Source of the DNA: Candidatus Soleaferrea massiliensis AP7
GTDB taxonomy: Bacteria; Bacillota; Clostridia; Oscillospirales; Ruminococcaceae
Length of the DNA: 64,000 bases
Assembly: GCF_000820765.1 (NCBI RefSeq)
Contig: NZ_CCYH01000027.1
Coordinates: forward strand, 112,210-176,209
Reading direction: 5' to 3'
Positions 17,981 to 26,185 of this stretch are shown one piece after another (the stretch's first letter is position 1; every line of letters begins with the position of its first letter). The notes under the pieces were generated by a model that ran no database searches, was not told where the DNA came from, and saw only the letters and a program-made list of their open reading frames with translations. The translations under genes were made by a program, and so were the position numbers.

Positions 17981-18742
17981 TTATACACCCAGCACAGCCA
18001 GTCTGATCAGTGCAAACCATTCGCGGACATAATATGAAACATTCAGTCCCATCGGCGTGTCCGCCGAAATTCCTTTGGCCTCCATGCCTTCATTCTTTGC
18101 ATAGGTCTGTGCACGCAGCTGATGGAACCCATCCGTAACGATGACCATCTCTCCGGGCAATCTGTTTTTTTCCATGACCTCTTTGCTGAAAGTGATGTTC
18201 TCAGCGGTGTTGACGCTGCTGTATTCTTCCATGATTCTTGAAGGTTCAATTCCCTGCTCCACAAGGTAATCCTTCATGGCCCGGCTCTCCGGAACCGGTT
18301 CATTCTTCCCTTTTCCACCCGATACGACACAGGCGGCTTCGGGATTTTCCTTTAAATATGCTGCCGCTGCTTCCAGGCGGCGGCTCAGCATCAGACTGGG
18401 GTAATAGTTTTCCTCGGTGCCCTTGACCTGGCAGCCCAGCACAACAACCGTGCACTGCTCATCCCTTGAAGGCGCTTTGCCGTAAGCTGCGTACAGCATC
18501 ATCGAAGTAACGACCACGACAAACACAAGAAACAGGCTGCCGATGACGGCGGAGACAATCTTGACAAGATGGAATTTTGAGCCGCACAGATGCCTGATGC
18601 GTTCATGGAAGAAGCCGATTCCGCACAGGATCAGTCCGATGGCGAGCATCATATAGACGCCGGCATGTGCCACACCGTGCATGGTGACCGGCATCAGAGC
18701 AAGCAGCAGAACCACAATTCCCAAAATTCCAAAGATGATCAT
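17981..18742 (-). CDS. ElyC/SanA/YdcF-like (DUF218) membrane protein
   Basis: Protein of 253 residues with two or three N-terminal membrane helices (about 2-20, 26-44 and 60-85) and a DUF218 domain (about 98-250: CTVVVLGCQVKG, VVSGGKGKNEPVPESRAMKDYL, SSVNTAENITFSKEVM, VTDGFHQLRAQTYA). Family members are linked to envelope integrity and lipid-linked wall precursors, which fits the glmS neighbour, but the activity is not established. ATG follows AAGGGG. It has its own promoter. Confidence 0.88.
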   Translation of the reverse strand: MIIFGILGIVVLLLALMPVTMHGVAHAGVYMMLAIGLILCGIGFFHERIRHLCGSKFHLVKIVSAVIGSLFLVFVVVVTSMMLYAAYGKAPSRDEQCTVVVLGCQVKGTEENYYPSLMLSRRLEAAAAYLKENPEAACVVSGGKGKNEPVPESRAMKDYLVEQGIEPSRIMEEYSSVNTAENITFSKEVMEKNRLPGEMVIVTDGFHQLRAQTYAKNEGMEAKGISADTPMGLNVSYYVREWFALIRLAVLGV

Positions 18743-18770
18743 TTACACGTCCCCTTATAAACACCAAAAA

Positions 18771-18920
18771 GGCCATTTCAATCAAACTGCATCTGAATCA
18801 GCCCGATAAAGGAAGTATACACCATTGTATTCAGAATTACAATCTAAAATGTATATCATAACGAAAAACAGATTATTTCATTTCTTCCTGCTGTTCAAAA
18901 TTCATTCAATTGAAATGGCC
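18771..18920. repeat. 12-bp inverted repeats flanking about 126 bp
   Basis: GGCCATTTCAAT (18771-18782) and ATTGAAATGGCC (18909-18920) are perfect inverted copies. They enclose the promoter of the ElyC-like gene, just after gpmI. No transposase is present; a miniature element or an RNA stem are both possible. Confidence 0.4.
18814..18842 (-). promoter_or_regulatory. Sigma-A promoter of the ElyC-like gene
   Basis: Minus strand TTGTAA (18837-18842), a 17-base spacer and TATACT (18814-18819), about 75 bases before the start codon. Confidence 0.7.
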
Positions 18921-18932
18921 CTGCCTATTGCA

Positions 18933-20450
18933 TTATTTCTGTATAATGGACTTGCCGGTCATCTGGGCCGGCTGCGGAATGCCGAGGACATCGAGCATGG
19001 TCGGCGCGATATCGGCCAGCCTGCCGCCCTCGCGCAGCTTGCAGTCCTTTCCGACCACGACGAACGGCACCGGGTTGGTGGTGTGCGCCGTGAACGGGGA
19101 GCCGTCCGGCTCATACATCTTGTCAGCATTGCCGTGATCGGCTGTGATCAGCGCGACGCCGCCCATCGAAAGCACCTTGTCGACGATCTCGCCGACGCAG
19201 GTATCCACCGCTTCGACCGCTTTGACGGCCGCTTCAAACACGCCGGTGTGACCGACCATGTCGCAGTTCGCAAAGTTCAGGATGATGACATCGTATCTGC
19301 CGCTGTCAAGGCGTCTGAGCACCTCATCCTTGACTTCAAAGGCGCTCATCTCCGGCTGCAGGTCATAGGTCGCGACCTTCGGAGACGCAATCAGCGCGCG
19401 GTCCTCGTTCTCATACGGCTTCTCAAGTCCGCCGTTGAAGAAGAAGGTGACATGCGCGTATTTTTCGGTTTCCGCAATGCGAAGCTGTGTCAGGCCCTTG
19501 TCGGAGATGTACTGGCCAAAGGTGTTGTCCAGCGATTCCGGCTTAAAGGCGACCTGCACATTCGGCATCAGCGCGTCGTACTGGGTCATGCAGACGAAGT
19601 ACAGCGGGAAGAAACCGTTCTTTCTCTCGAATCCATCAAAATCCTCGTCGACCAGCGTGCGGGTAATCTCCCTTGCGCGGTCCGGGCGGAAATTGAAGAA
19701 GATGACCGAATCGTTCGGCCTGATATTGCCGTCTTTATCGCAGACTGCCGGTATGACGAATTCGTCGGTAACGCCGGCCGCATAGGACTTCGCCATGACG
19801 TCGACCGGATTTTCGTTCTGCACGCCTTCGCTGTAGACAAGCGCGGCATACGCCTTTTCAACGCGCTCCCAGCGGTTGTCGCGGTCCATCGCATAGTATC
19901 TGCCCATAATCGAAGCAATTTTTCCGACGCCGATTTCCTGCATCTTCTGTTTCAGTTCGGCAATAAAGTCCTTGCCGGACATCGGGGGAACATCCCTGCC
20001 GTCCATGAAGCAATGGACATAGACCTTCTCGAGTCCGCACTTTTTCGCAAGCTCCAGCAATGCGAACAGATGGGTGTTGTGGCTGTGCACACCGCCATCA
20101 GACATCAATCCCATCAGGTGCAGGGCGCTGCCGTTTTTCCTGCAGTTTTCAACCGCTTCGATAAACGCTTCCTTGCTGAAGAAATCGCCATCCTGAATCG
20201 ATTTTGTAATTCTGGTGAGTTCCTGATAGACAATCCGACCGGCGCCGATATTGGTGTGGCCAACCTCACTGTTGCCCATCTGGCCGTCCGGCAGACCGAC
20301 ATCCATGCCGGATGCGCCGATCAGCGTCTTCGGGTTGTTTGCCAGTATTTTATCGAGATGCGGCGTATTCGCTGCAACCACAGCGTTGCCGTAATCCGAC
20401 TCGTTGTATCCAAAACCATCTAAGATCATAAGAATCAAAGGCTTTTTCAA
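18933..20450 (-). CDS. gpmI: Phosphoglycerate mutase, cofactor-independent
   Basis: Interconverts 3- and 2-phosphoglycerate using two manganese ions. It has 505 residues, an alkaline-phosphatase-fold catalytic domain with an inserted phosphotransferase domain. Visible signatures are LILMILDGFG at the start, GQMGNSEVGHTNIGAGR with the catalytic Ser, the NFANCDMVGHTG metal site and LITADHGNAD near the end. TTG 20450 is chosen because AGGAGGGG lies 7 bases upstream; an ATG at 20474 would run through that site. Third gene of the pgk-tpiA-gpmI cluster. Confidence 0.95.
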   Translation of the reverse strand: MKKPLILMILDGFGYNESDYGNAVVAANTPHLDKILANNPKTLIGASGMDVGLPDGQMGNSEVGHTNIGAGRIVYQELTRITKSIQDGDFFSKEAFIEAVENCRKNGSALHLMGLMSDGGVHSHNTHLFALLELAKKCGLEKVYVHCFMDGRDVPPMSGKDFIAELKQKMQEIGVGKIASIMGRYYAMDRDNRWERVEKAYAALVYSEGVQNENPVDVMAKSYAAGVTDEFVIPAVCDKDGNIRPNDSVIFFNFRPDRAREITRTLVDEDFDGFERKNGFFPLYFVCMTQYDALMPNVQVAFKPESLDNTFGQYISDKGLTQLRIAETEKYAHVTFFFNGGLEKPYENEDRALIASPKVATYDLQPEMSAFEVKDEVLRRLDSGRYDVIILNFANCDMVGHTGVFEAAVKAVEAVDTCVGEIVDKVLSMGGVALITADHGNADKMYEPDGSPFTAHTTNPVPFVVVGKDCKLREGGRLADIAPTMLDVLGIPQPAQMTGKSIIQK

Positions 20451-20649
20451 AATATCCCCTCCTGGTCTGTTCATGCGGCACCGTAAAGGCGCGGTAGGAT
20501 AAAACGCTTTGCCGTCTGCAAGAGGAAAGCATGCTCCCTTTGCTTCTCCTGTCAGGCCTTAGCCCTTCAGGAACACGGCAGCCAGCGCATCTGCTTATCG
20601 CCTGACAATGCCTGTCGTTTTGTATCTGCACACAGGATTAGCTTTACCC

Positions 20650-21417
20650 TTATTTGCTGGCCGCATTCACAATGACAGCAAAATCAGAAGCTTTCAGGGA
20701 TGCGCCGCCGATGAGTCCGCCGTCGACATCGTACTGTGCGACGAGTTCATCCGCGTTCTTCGCGTTCATCGAACCGCCGTACTGGATCGTGATGCCGTCC
20801 GCGGCCTGTTTGCCATACAGCTTCTCGATCAGCACGCGGATGATATGGCAGACCTCATTTGCCTGTTCGGAGGTAGCCGTTTTGCCGGTTCCAATAGCCC
20901 ATACCGGCTCGTAGGCGATGATGATATTCTTGAGCTCTTCATTGGTCACGCCCTGCAGCGCAACCTTGGTCTGAAGCGAAACGATCTCTTCGGTGATGCC
21001 CTGTTCGCGCTGCTCCAGCAGCTCGCCCACACACAGAATGACCTTCAGACCCGCGTCAAGCGCCGCTCTGACACGTTGGTTGACTGTCTCGTCGGTTTCG
21101 CCGAAGTACTGTCTTCTTTCAGAATGGCCGATGATGACATACTTGACGCCCATCTCCTTGAGCATCAGCGCGGAGATTTCACCGGTGAACGCACCGGAAT
21201 TTGCCCAGTGGCAGTTCTCGGCGCCGACACCGATGTTGGTGCCCTCGGTGAGGTTCAGCGCGGTCTCCAGATTGGTGTACGGCACGCAGATCACGACGTC
21301 ACAGTCGGCGTCTTTGACCAGCGGAATCATCTCTTCTATCAAAGCCTTTGCTTCGGTTCTATCCTTATTCATCTTCCAGTTTCCGGCGATAACCGCTTTT
21401 CTCAAGTTCTTGTTCAT
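20650..21417 (-). CDS. tpiA: Triosephosphate isomerase
   Basis: Glycolytic TIM-barrel enzyme of 255 residues interconverting dihydroxyacetone phosphate and glyceraldehyde-3-phosphate. Lys15 (AGNWKMNK), the catalytic His in VIIGHSERRQYFGE and the catalytic Glu in AYEPVWAIGTGK are present, along with the phosphate-binding GGSMNAKN and GGLIGGASL segments. It lies between the tRNA-Glu gene and gpmI on the same strand, 175 bases before gpmI. Confidence 0.97.
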   Translation of the reverse strand: MNKNLRKAVIAGNWKMNKDRTEAKALIEEMIPLVKDADCDVVICVPYTNLETALNLTEGTNIGVGAENCHWANSGAFTGEISALMLKEMGVKYVIIGHSERRQYFGETDETVNQRVRAALDAGLKVILCVGELLEQREQGITEEIVSLQTKVALQGVTNEELKNIIIAYEPVWAIGTGKTATSEQANEVCHIIRVLIEKLYGKQAADGITIQYGGSMNAKNADELVAQYDVDGGLIGGASLKASDFAVIVNAASK

Positions 21418-21467
21418 AGCTCAACAATCCTTTCAAATCATAAAATGATAAAGTGTCCAGATACAAC

Positions 21468-21493
21468 AAATGTCCGCTATCATGCGGACATTT
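21468..21493. other. Hairpin between tRNA-Glu and tpiA
   Basis: AAATGTCCGC (21468-21477) and GCGGACATTT (21484-21493) form a 10-bp stem with a 6-base loop. It lies 37 bases after the tRNA 3' end on the tRNA strand. It has no proper T-tract on that strand, so it may mark RNA processing or partial termination. Confidence 0.5.
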
Positions 21494-21530
21494 TGGGACA
21501 TTTTATAAACGATATGTAACAAAGAAAAAT

Positions 21531-21605
21531 TGGTGACCCGTACGAGAATCGAACTCGTGTCGCCGGCGTGAGAGGCCGGAGTCTTAACCGCTTGACCAAC
21601 GGGCC
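21531..21605 (-). tRNA. tRNA-Glu (anticodon CTC)
   Basis: A 75-base cloverleaf with encoded CCA. The acceptor arm is GGCCCGT/ACGGGTC (with one G-U pair), the anticodon stem CCGGC/GCCGG encloses CTCTCAC with anticodon CTC, and the T arm contains GTTCGATTC. It reads GAG codons. It sits inside the glycolytic cluster between pgk and tpiA on the same strand. Confidence 0.95.
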
Positions 21606-21691
21606 GTAATTTTTGTCCCTCATCTATTATAGCTTGTTTTTCTACATACGTTTGAACCTGATGTTACTTTTTTATGAATGATACAGAAATC

Positions 21692-21720
21692 TTTGGGAGC
21701 GGAGCTTCTCCGCTCCCAAA
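21692..21720 (-). terminator. Hairpin after pgk
   Basis: TTTGGGAGCGGAG (21692-21704), CTT loop and its perfect complement to 21720, a 13-bp stem 20 bases beyond the pgk stop. The following bases on the minus strand (GATTTCTGT) are only moderately T-rich, so termination may be partial. Confidence 0.65.
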
Positions 21721-21740
21721 GAACTATCACACAATCTGGA

Positions 21741-22928
21741 TTATTTGTCGTTTAAGCAGGCAATACCCGGCAGTTCCTTGCCTTCGAGGAATTCGAGAGA
21801 TGCTCCGCCGCCAGTGGAGATATGGGTCATCTTGTCAGCAAAGCCGAGCTTTTCAATCGCCGCTGCGGAGTCGCCGCCGCCGATAATCGAAATCGCGCCG
21901 GATTCAGCCACTGCGGTTGCAACGGTTCTGGTTCCGCTTGCGAAGTTTTCCCATTCGGAAACGCCCATCGGTCCATTCCAGACAACGGTGCCAGCGCCTT
22001 TGATCGCGTCAGCAAACAGCTGTTCGGTTTCCGGTCCAATGTCAAGGCCCATATAATCGTCCGGCATATGGCCGAGGTCGACGATCTTCATGTTGCAGTC
22101 CGGTTTGTACTCGTCGCCTACACGATGGTCAACCGGAAGCAGCAGTTTAACGCCCTTTTCCTTTGCCTTCAGTTCAAGCTCTTTTGCCAGCTCGACCTTA
22201 TCCTCTTCACAGATGGATTTACCGATCGGATGGTTGTCGGCTTTCACGAAGGTATAAGCCATGCCGCCGCCGATGATCAGGACGTCGACCTTGTCAAGCA
22301 GGTTGCTGATAACGCCGATCTTGTCGGAAACCTTTGCGCCGCCGAGGATGGCAACGAACGGTCTCTTCGGATTTTCCAGCGCACCGCCGATCATGGCGAT
22401 TTCCTTCTCGATCAGGTAGCCGCAGACTGCCGGCAGGTAATCGGCGATGCCGGTGGTGGAGGCGTGCGCTCTGTGGGAAGAGCCGAACGCATCATTCACG
22501 AAGATATCCGCCATCGAAGCCAGCTCTTTTGCAAAAGCCGGGTCGTTCTTGGTCTCTTCCTTATGGAAGCGGACATTCTCGATGAGCATGACCTCGCCGT
22601 CCTTCAGGGAAGCGGCAAGCGCTTTCGCATCCGGGCCGATGACGTCCTTCGCCATCTTGACTTCCTGGCCGAGCAGCTCGGACAGGCGGACAGCGACCGG
22701 CGCCAGCGAATACTGCATGTTGAACTCACCCTTCGGGCGGCCCATATGGGAAGAAAGGATGACCTTTGCTCCATGATCTATTAAATATTTGATGGTTTTC
22801 AGTGATTCACGGATACGTTTGTCATCCTGAATAACGCCGTCTGCAATCGGCACATTAAAATCGCAGCGGACAAATACTCTCTTGCCGTTTACATCGATAT
22901 CCTCAACAGTCTTTTTGTTTAAGGTCAT
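21741..22928 (-). CDS. pgk: Phosphoglycerate kinase
   Basis: ATP-generating glycolytic enzyme of 395 residues. The N-terminal substrate domain shows [12 protein letters not shown] and [13 protein letters not shown]; the C-terminal nucleotide domain shows [29 protein letters not shown] and [15 protein letters not shown]. The ATG at 22928 has GGAGG nine bases upstream; GTG 22937 is a less likely alternative. It is the first gene of the minus-strand cluster, behind a well-formed promoter. A gap dehydrogenase gene is not adjacent. Confidence 0.97.
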   Translation of the reverse strand: MTLNKKTVEDIDVNGKRVFVRCDFNVPIADGVIQDDKRIRESLKTIKYLIDHGAKVILSSHMGRPKGEFNMQYSLAPVAVRLSELLGQEVKMAKDVIGPDAKALAASLKDGEVMLIENVRFHKEETKNDPAFAKELASMADIFVNDAFGSSHRAHASTTGIADYLPAVCGYLIEKEIAMIGGALENPKRPFVAILGGAKVSDKIGVISNLLDKVDVLIIGGGMAYTFVKADNHPIGKSICEEDKVELAKELELKAKEKGVKLLLPVDHRVGDEYKPDCNMKIVDLGHMPDDYMGLDIGPETEQLFADAIKGAGTVVWNGPMGVSEWENFASGTRTVATAVAESGAISIIGGGDSAAAIEKLGFADKMTHISTGGGASLEFLEGKELPGIACLNDK

Positions 22929-22993
22929 GTTATGCACCCTCCAATATAATTTTTCAAACGACCAGATTGTTAAATTAAAATCAATCTACCGTT

Positions 22994-23022
22994 ATTGTAC
23001 CCGATTCCTGCATGTTTTGCAA
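22994..23022 (-). promoter_or_regulatory. Sigma-A promoter of pgk
   Basis: Minus strand TTGCAA (23017-23022), a 17-base spacer and TACAAT (22994-22999), giving a leader of about 60 bases. Confidence 0.8.
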
Positions 23023-23028
23023 GCTTTT

Positions 23029-23333
23029 CTAAATTATTTTTGGGATAATTTTCACTTCATTAAAATTTCATGGACTCTGCCCAGTTTTTCCGCGGCCGCG
23101 CGCGTTTTCCTGTACATCTGTAAGGAGTCAGGCAGCTTTCAGGCCATGACGAATTATTTTATCCGCAGGAATGCCGAAGAAAATCATAACAGTTTCACCC
23201 ATTTTATGTATCAATGTTTTTTTTACAGAATATGAACAGTTCTATAATTCTAAAAGAACACCGCCGAAACTTCCGTCAGACGCAGCCGGTCGCCGGCGAA
23301 TTACAGTGCTCTTCTTAGACAAATTATACAGCG
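23029..23333. other. Gene-free stretch between pgk promoter and small membrane gene
   Basis: About 300 bases with short open frames only. None has a convincing ribosome binding site or family resemblance. Confidence 0.35.
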
Positions 23334-23372
23334 GTACAGCGCCGAAGGCCAGTAAGCCTTCCGGCGCTGTAC
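23334..23372 (-). terminator. Terminator of the small membrane protein gene
   Basis: GTACAGCGCCGAAGGC (23334-23349) pairs with GCCTTCCGGCGCTGTAC (23356-23372), with a single bulged base. It begins 14 bases beyond the stop of the 62-residue gene on the minus strand. Confidence 0.65.
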
Positions 23373-23385
23373 ATCCTGCGGGTTG

Positions 23386-23574
23386 TTACCGCATCATGGT
23401 GGCCGCTTCGTCGATCATGCTGCCGACGGTTTTCATCGCCTTGCCCACATTGCGTTTGATCTTCTTTTTGTTTATCTTCATCGGTTTCTGAGAGAGCATA
23501 TAGGCGGCGCCGCCCACGACTGCGGTGATCCCGAGACCTGTGATAGCTGTACTGACAACTTTGTTCATCTTCAT
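23386..23574 (-). CDS. Small membrane-anchored protein, YtxH-like
   Basis: A 62-residue protein with one predicted membrane helix (about 8-28, STAITGLGITAVVGGAAYML) followed by a very basic segment (KINKKKIKRNVGKAMK). This is the architecture of small YtxH-type or stress-associated membrane proteins, but no specific function can be given. AAAGGGGG precedes two possible ATGs (23574 and 23568). A hairpin follows the stop, which supports a real short transcript. Confidence 0.65.
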   Translation of the reverse strand: MKMNKVVSTAITGLGITAVVGGAAYMLSQKPMKINKKKIKRNVGKAMKTVGSMIDEAATMMR

Positions 23575-23733
23575 TTACCCCCTTTGTAATCAGCTACAGG
23601 ATTAGTATGTCCGTTTGCGCGCAAATCATGTCCGGATGCGCTGTATTAATAGATGTATATTGCGCTAAATTTTGTAAAAAATAATGTCAAACGCAAGCTA
23701 CCTGTTTGAACTGAAAAGAAGGTTGTGAAAACA

Positions 23734-24993
23734 ATGCCCGATTTTATCCTGTCAAACCCGATCAAAACCGGTGCGCAGCGCGTACCGTACCAATATGCAT
23801 GGCTGTCCGAGAATGAGTCCTGTGATGTGGCGATTGTCGGCGGCGGCGTTTCGGCGGCGCTTTGTGCCTACTATTTTGCAAAAAGCCACATCAAAACCGT
23901 TCTGGTCACCTCCAAGCCGGTCGGCTATGGAAAGAGCTGTGCATTCACCTCGCAGTTCCAATATGAATGCTTCCCCAACCTGTCGCAGGTTATCAAAAAA
24001 GCCGGCAAGGACCAGGCCGTCAGCCTGTTCAAGCTGGGAATGGAAGGGCTTAACAACATCGAGGAGCTGTGCAGCGAGCTTGCCGACGACTGCGGCTGCC
24101 AGAAACGGGACTGCTTTTATTATACCCACGATGAAGAGCATTACGACGACATCTATGCGGAATACCTGATGCGCCGCCATCTGGGCTGCGATGTGGAATT
24201 TCTCGACAAGAAAACCGCGCGGGACCGGTTCTCCTTCCCGCTGGAGGCCGGTGTCTATATGAAGAACGCCGCCTGCGACATCGACAACTACCTGTTCACG
24301 CAGGAGCTGATTCACGAAGCGTCACTGCGCGGCTGCCGTGTCTATGAAAACACCGCCGTGGAAGAGATCAGTTCGTTCGACGACCATGTGGTGCTGAACA
24401 CCTCGACCGGCCGTTCGGTCACCGCGAACAAGGTCATCCTTTCGACCGGGTTCTCTCTCTCGCATTATCTCGGCCTGCCGGTCGTTTCCAGAACGGCCTT
24501 CATGGTCGCAACCAAGCCGGTCCCGGACTACACCGGATGGGAGAACCGCTGCATTATCCGCGACATCGACCGTCCGTACAATCAATTCAAGACGACCGCC
24601 GATTCCCGCATCATTGCCAGCCGCATCGAGAACCTGTTCGTCAAAACAGATGGGCGCATCTCCAAGCTGATGCCGGCCAAACGCGTCTTCCAGAACCAAT
24701 ATGCCCAGATGACGGAGCGGCTCAACGAGATGTTCCCGGCCATCACCGGTATCCGTCCGGAATTCGAATACGCAGGCCGTTTTGTTGAAACGCGGGACCT
24801 TCTTCCGTACGTTGGCGAACATGAGAACTACGGCAATGTCTACTTCAACCTCTGCACCGGCAGCAGCGCCGCGCTGCTGAGCGAACAGTCCGCCAGGCTG
24901 CTGCTGGATCTCTACCAGAACAAACCGAATGAAAACCGCGCCGTCTTTTCTCCGCAGAAACGATCCGGCGGAAAAAGCGCAGCAGCACGATAA
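23734..24993 (+). CDS. FAD-dependent oxidoreductase of the DAO family
   Basis: A 419-residue glycine/D-amino-acid-oxidase-type flavoprotein. The dinucleotide-binding motif (DVAIVGGGVSAALCAYYFA) lies at about 29-50. The middle substrate region includes CDIDNYLFTQELIHEA, and the second FAD segment GTGSSAALLSEQ in outline lies near the C terminus. The closest architecture is the YhfW-like group that normally ends in a Rieske [2Fe-2S] domain; here the protein stops after the FAD fold with no CxH...CxxH pair. ATG 23734 is preferred, with GTG 23725 possible. Substrate unknown. Confidence 0.82.
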   Translation: MPDFILSNPIKTGAQRVPYQYAWLSENESCDVAIVGGGVSAALCAYYFAKSHIKTVLVTSKPVGYGKSCAFTSQFQYECFPNLSQVIKKAGKDQAVSLFKLGMEGLNNIEELCSELADDCGCQKRDCFYYTHDEEHYDDIYAEYLMRRHLGCDVEFLDKKTARDRFSFPLEAGVYMKNAACDIDNYLFTQELIHEASLRGCRVYENTAVEEISSFDDHVVLNTSTGRSVTANKVILSTGFSLSHYLGLPVVSRTAFMVATKPVPDYTGWENRCIIRDIDRPYNQFKTTADSRIIASRIENLFVKTDGRISKLMPAKRVFQNQYAQMTERLNEMFPAITGIRPEFEYAGRFVETRDLLPYVGEHENYGNVYFNLCTGSSAALLSEQSARLLLDLYQNKPNENRAVFSPQKRSGGKSAAAR

Positions 24994-25460
24994 GGCGGTG
25001 TTCTTCACTATACCTCCCACCCGAAAAAGCACTTGTCCAACTGGTATATCTTCGCTGGACAGCGGAAAGTAATATGTATCAATAAAGTACCGCTATATGC
25101 TGTTCAGCGGTATGCTTTCATCCCAGGGAAATCATCGCAAAACAGCAGGTTTACCTTTGCTGAACAGTGGAAAGCGTTATATGTCATCATATACCATATA
25201 TCGCTTTAGAATCTTTGTGTCGATTTGAGCAAAATCTATTGAGCCTTGTTATATTCAAAGCAATAGATCTTGTCAACAGCCACAATATACTAAAAGAAAA
25301 GCAATAGATCTTGTCAACAGCCACAATATACTAAAAGAAGCGTTCTTTATTCCGACATTTTTTGCATTATTCACAAAAGATTAAGTGGAGTTTCATGGAT
25401 TGTTAGACTTTCCTATAGTATAATACAATCAATCTTACAATATAAAGGAACGGTTCTAAC
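24994..25460. other. Gene-free stretch with repeated motifs
   Basis: No gene is visible in 467 bases. GCTG-NN-CAGCGG-like words occur at about 25052, 25100 and 25159 (GCTGGACAGCGG, GCTGTTCAGCGG, GCTGAACAGTGG), two of them followed by GAAAG. TACCGCT/AGCGGTA forms a hairpin near 25091-25115. A 41-bp tandem duplication follows (see repeat). TTTCAT, 17 bases, TATAGT near 25393-25421 may be the promoter for the next gene. Confidence 0.5.
25257..25339. repeat. Two tandem copies of a 41-bp unit
   Basis: The unit beginning AAAGCAATAGATCTTGTC is repeated exactly after 41 bases; identity covers 25257-25298 against 25298-25339 without a mismatch. Perfect identity points to a recent duplication by slippage or recombination. 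It lies 120 bases before the lipoprotein gene. Confidence 0.9.
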
Positions 25461-26108
25461 ATGAAATATAAAAAGACGCTCTTATCCCTGCTGGGGATTC
25501 TTCTATCTGCTTCCATCCTGTTGAGCGGCTGTTCCGGTCGGAAAATCACAGACGCCAAACAGGCTGTCGCATACCTGTTTGAATCGGCACAGAAAGCGGA
25601 CGCCGATGCACTGGAAGAGGCTGTCGGCAATAAAAAGCAGTTGGATATCAAAAAAGTTCTTCAGGATGAGAACTACCGGGAAGTGCTGGAAACACTGCTG
25701 TCCCAGCTGGTGTACACAGTTGGGGAACCGGTGCTTGACCAGCAGAACGACAACATCGCTACGGTTCCGGTGGTTTACACCTATGCGGACGTCGGCGATA
25801 TCTATCAGCAGGCGTACACCGACAAGCTGCAGGACAATATGAGCGAAGAGGAGAAAACGGCGCTCAAAAAGGAAGCATCCCAGGCAATACAGGACGCCAT
25901 CGATAACGCAAGCGTTTCATTCAAGGAAACCAATCTTGAATTGACCGCTGTCAAGGTATACGGAAGCTGGTATGTCAGTATTCCGGACGAGCTGGAAGAA
26001 CAGCTGTCGGCCGGGATCCTGCGGGGACTGGCCCAGTCGCATCAAACGGATGCCAGCGCAGACGTTTCCGCCGCATCGCAGAGAACGCCGCGCTACGATA
26101 TCGCTTGA
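25461..26108 (+). CDS. Lipoprotein of unknown function
   Basis: A 215-residue exported protein with a clear lipoprotein signal (basic MKYKK, hydrophobic stretch, LLSGC lipobox with Cys24). The mature part is mostly helical and acidic, resembling the DUF5105/DUF4878-type lipoproteins with NTF2-like folds (AKQAVAYLFESAQKADADALEEA at 32-54 and a late VYGSWYVSIPDELEEQL). Function is unknown; it is anchored outside the membrane. It has its own terminator and is probably monocistronic. Confidence 0.82.
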   Translation: MKYKKTLLSLLGILLSASILLSGCSGRKITDAKQAVAYLFESAQKADADALEEAVGNKKQLDIKKVLQDENYREVLETLLSQLVYTVGEPVLDQQNDNIATVPVVYTYADVGDIYQQAYTDKLQDNMSEEEKTALKKEASQAIQDAIDNASVSFKETNLELTAVKVYGSWYVSIPDELEEQLSAGILRGLAQSHQTDASADVSAASQRTPRYDIA

Positions 26109-26133
26109 ACCTCAAAGTCTTTTAACTGTATAT

Positions 26134-26166
26134 AAGAGGAGATGTTTCGTCTCCTCTTTGTTTTTT
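26134..26166 (+). terminator. Terminator after the lipoprotein gene
   Basis: AAGAGGAGA (26134-26142) pairs with TCTCCTCTT (26150-26158), followed by GTTTTTT. It lies 26 bases beyond the stop codon. Confidence 0.85.
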
Positions 26167-26185
26167 ATTACGGAAGGAGCTTGAC

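Noticed and set aside
18825..20423. A 532-codon plus-strand frame over gpmI
   Set aside because: Antisense shadow of gpmI, with no family resemblance and no ribosome binding site.
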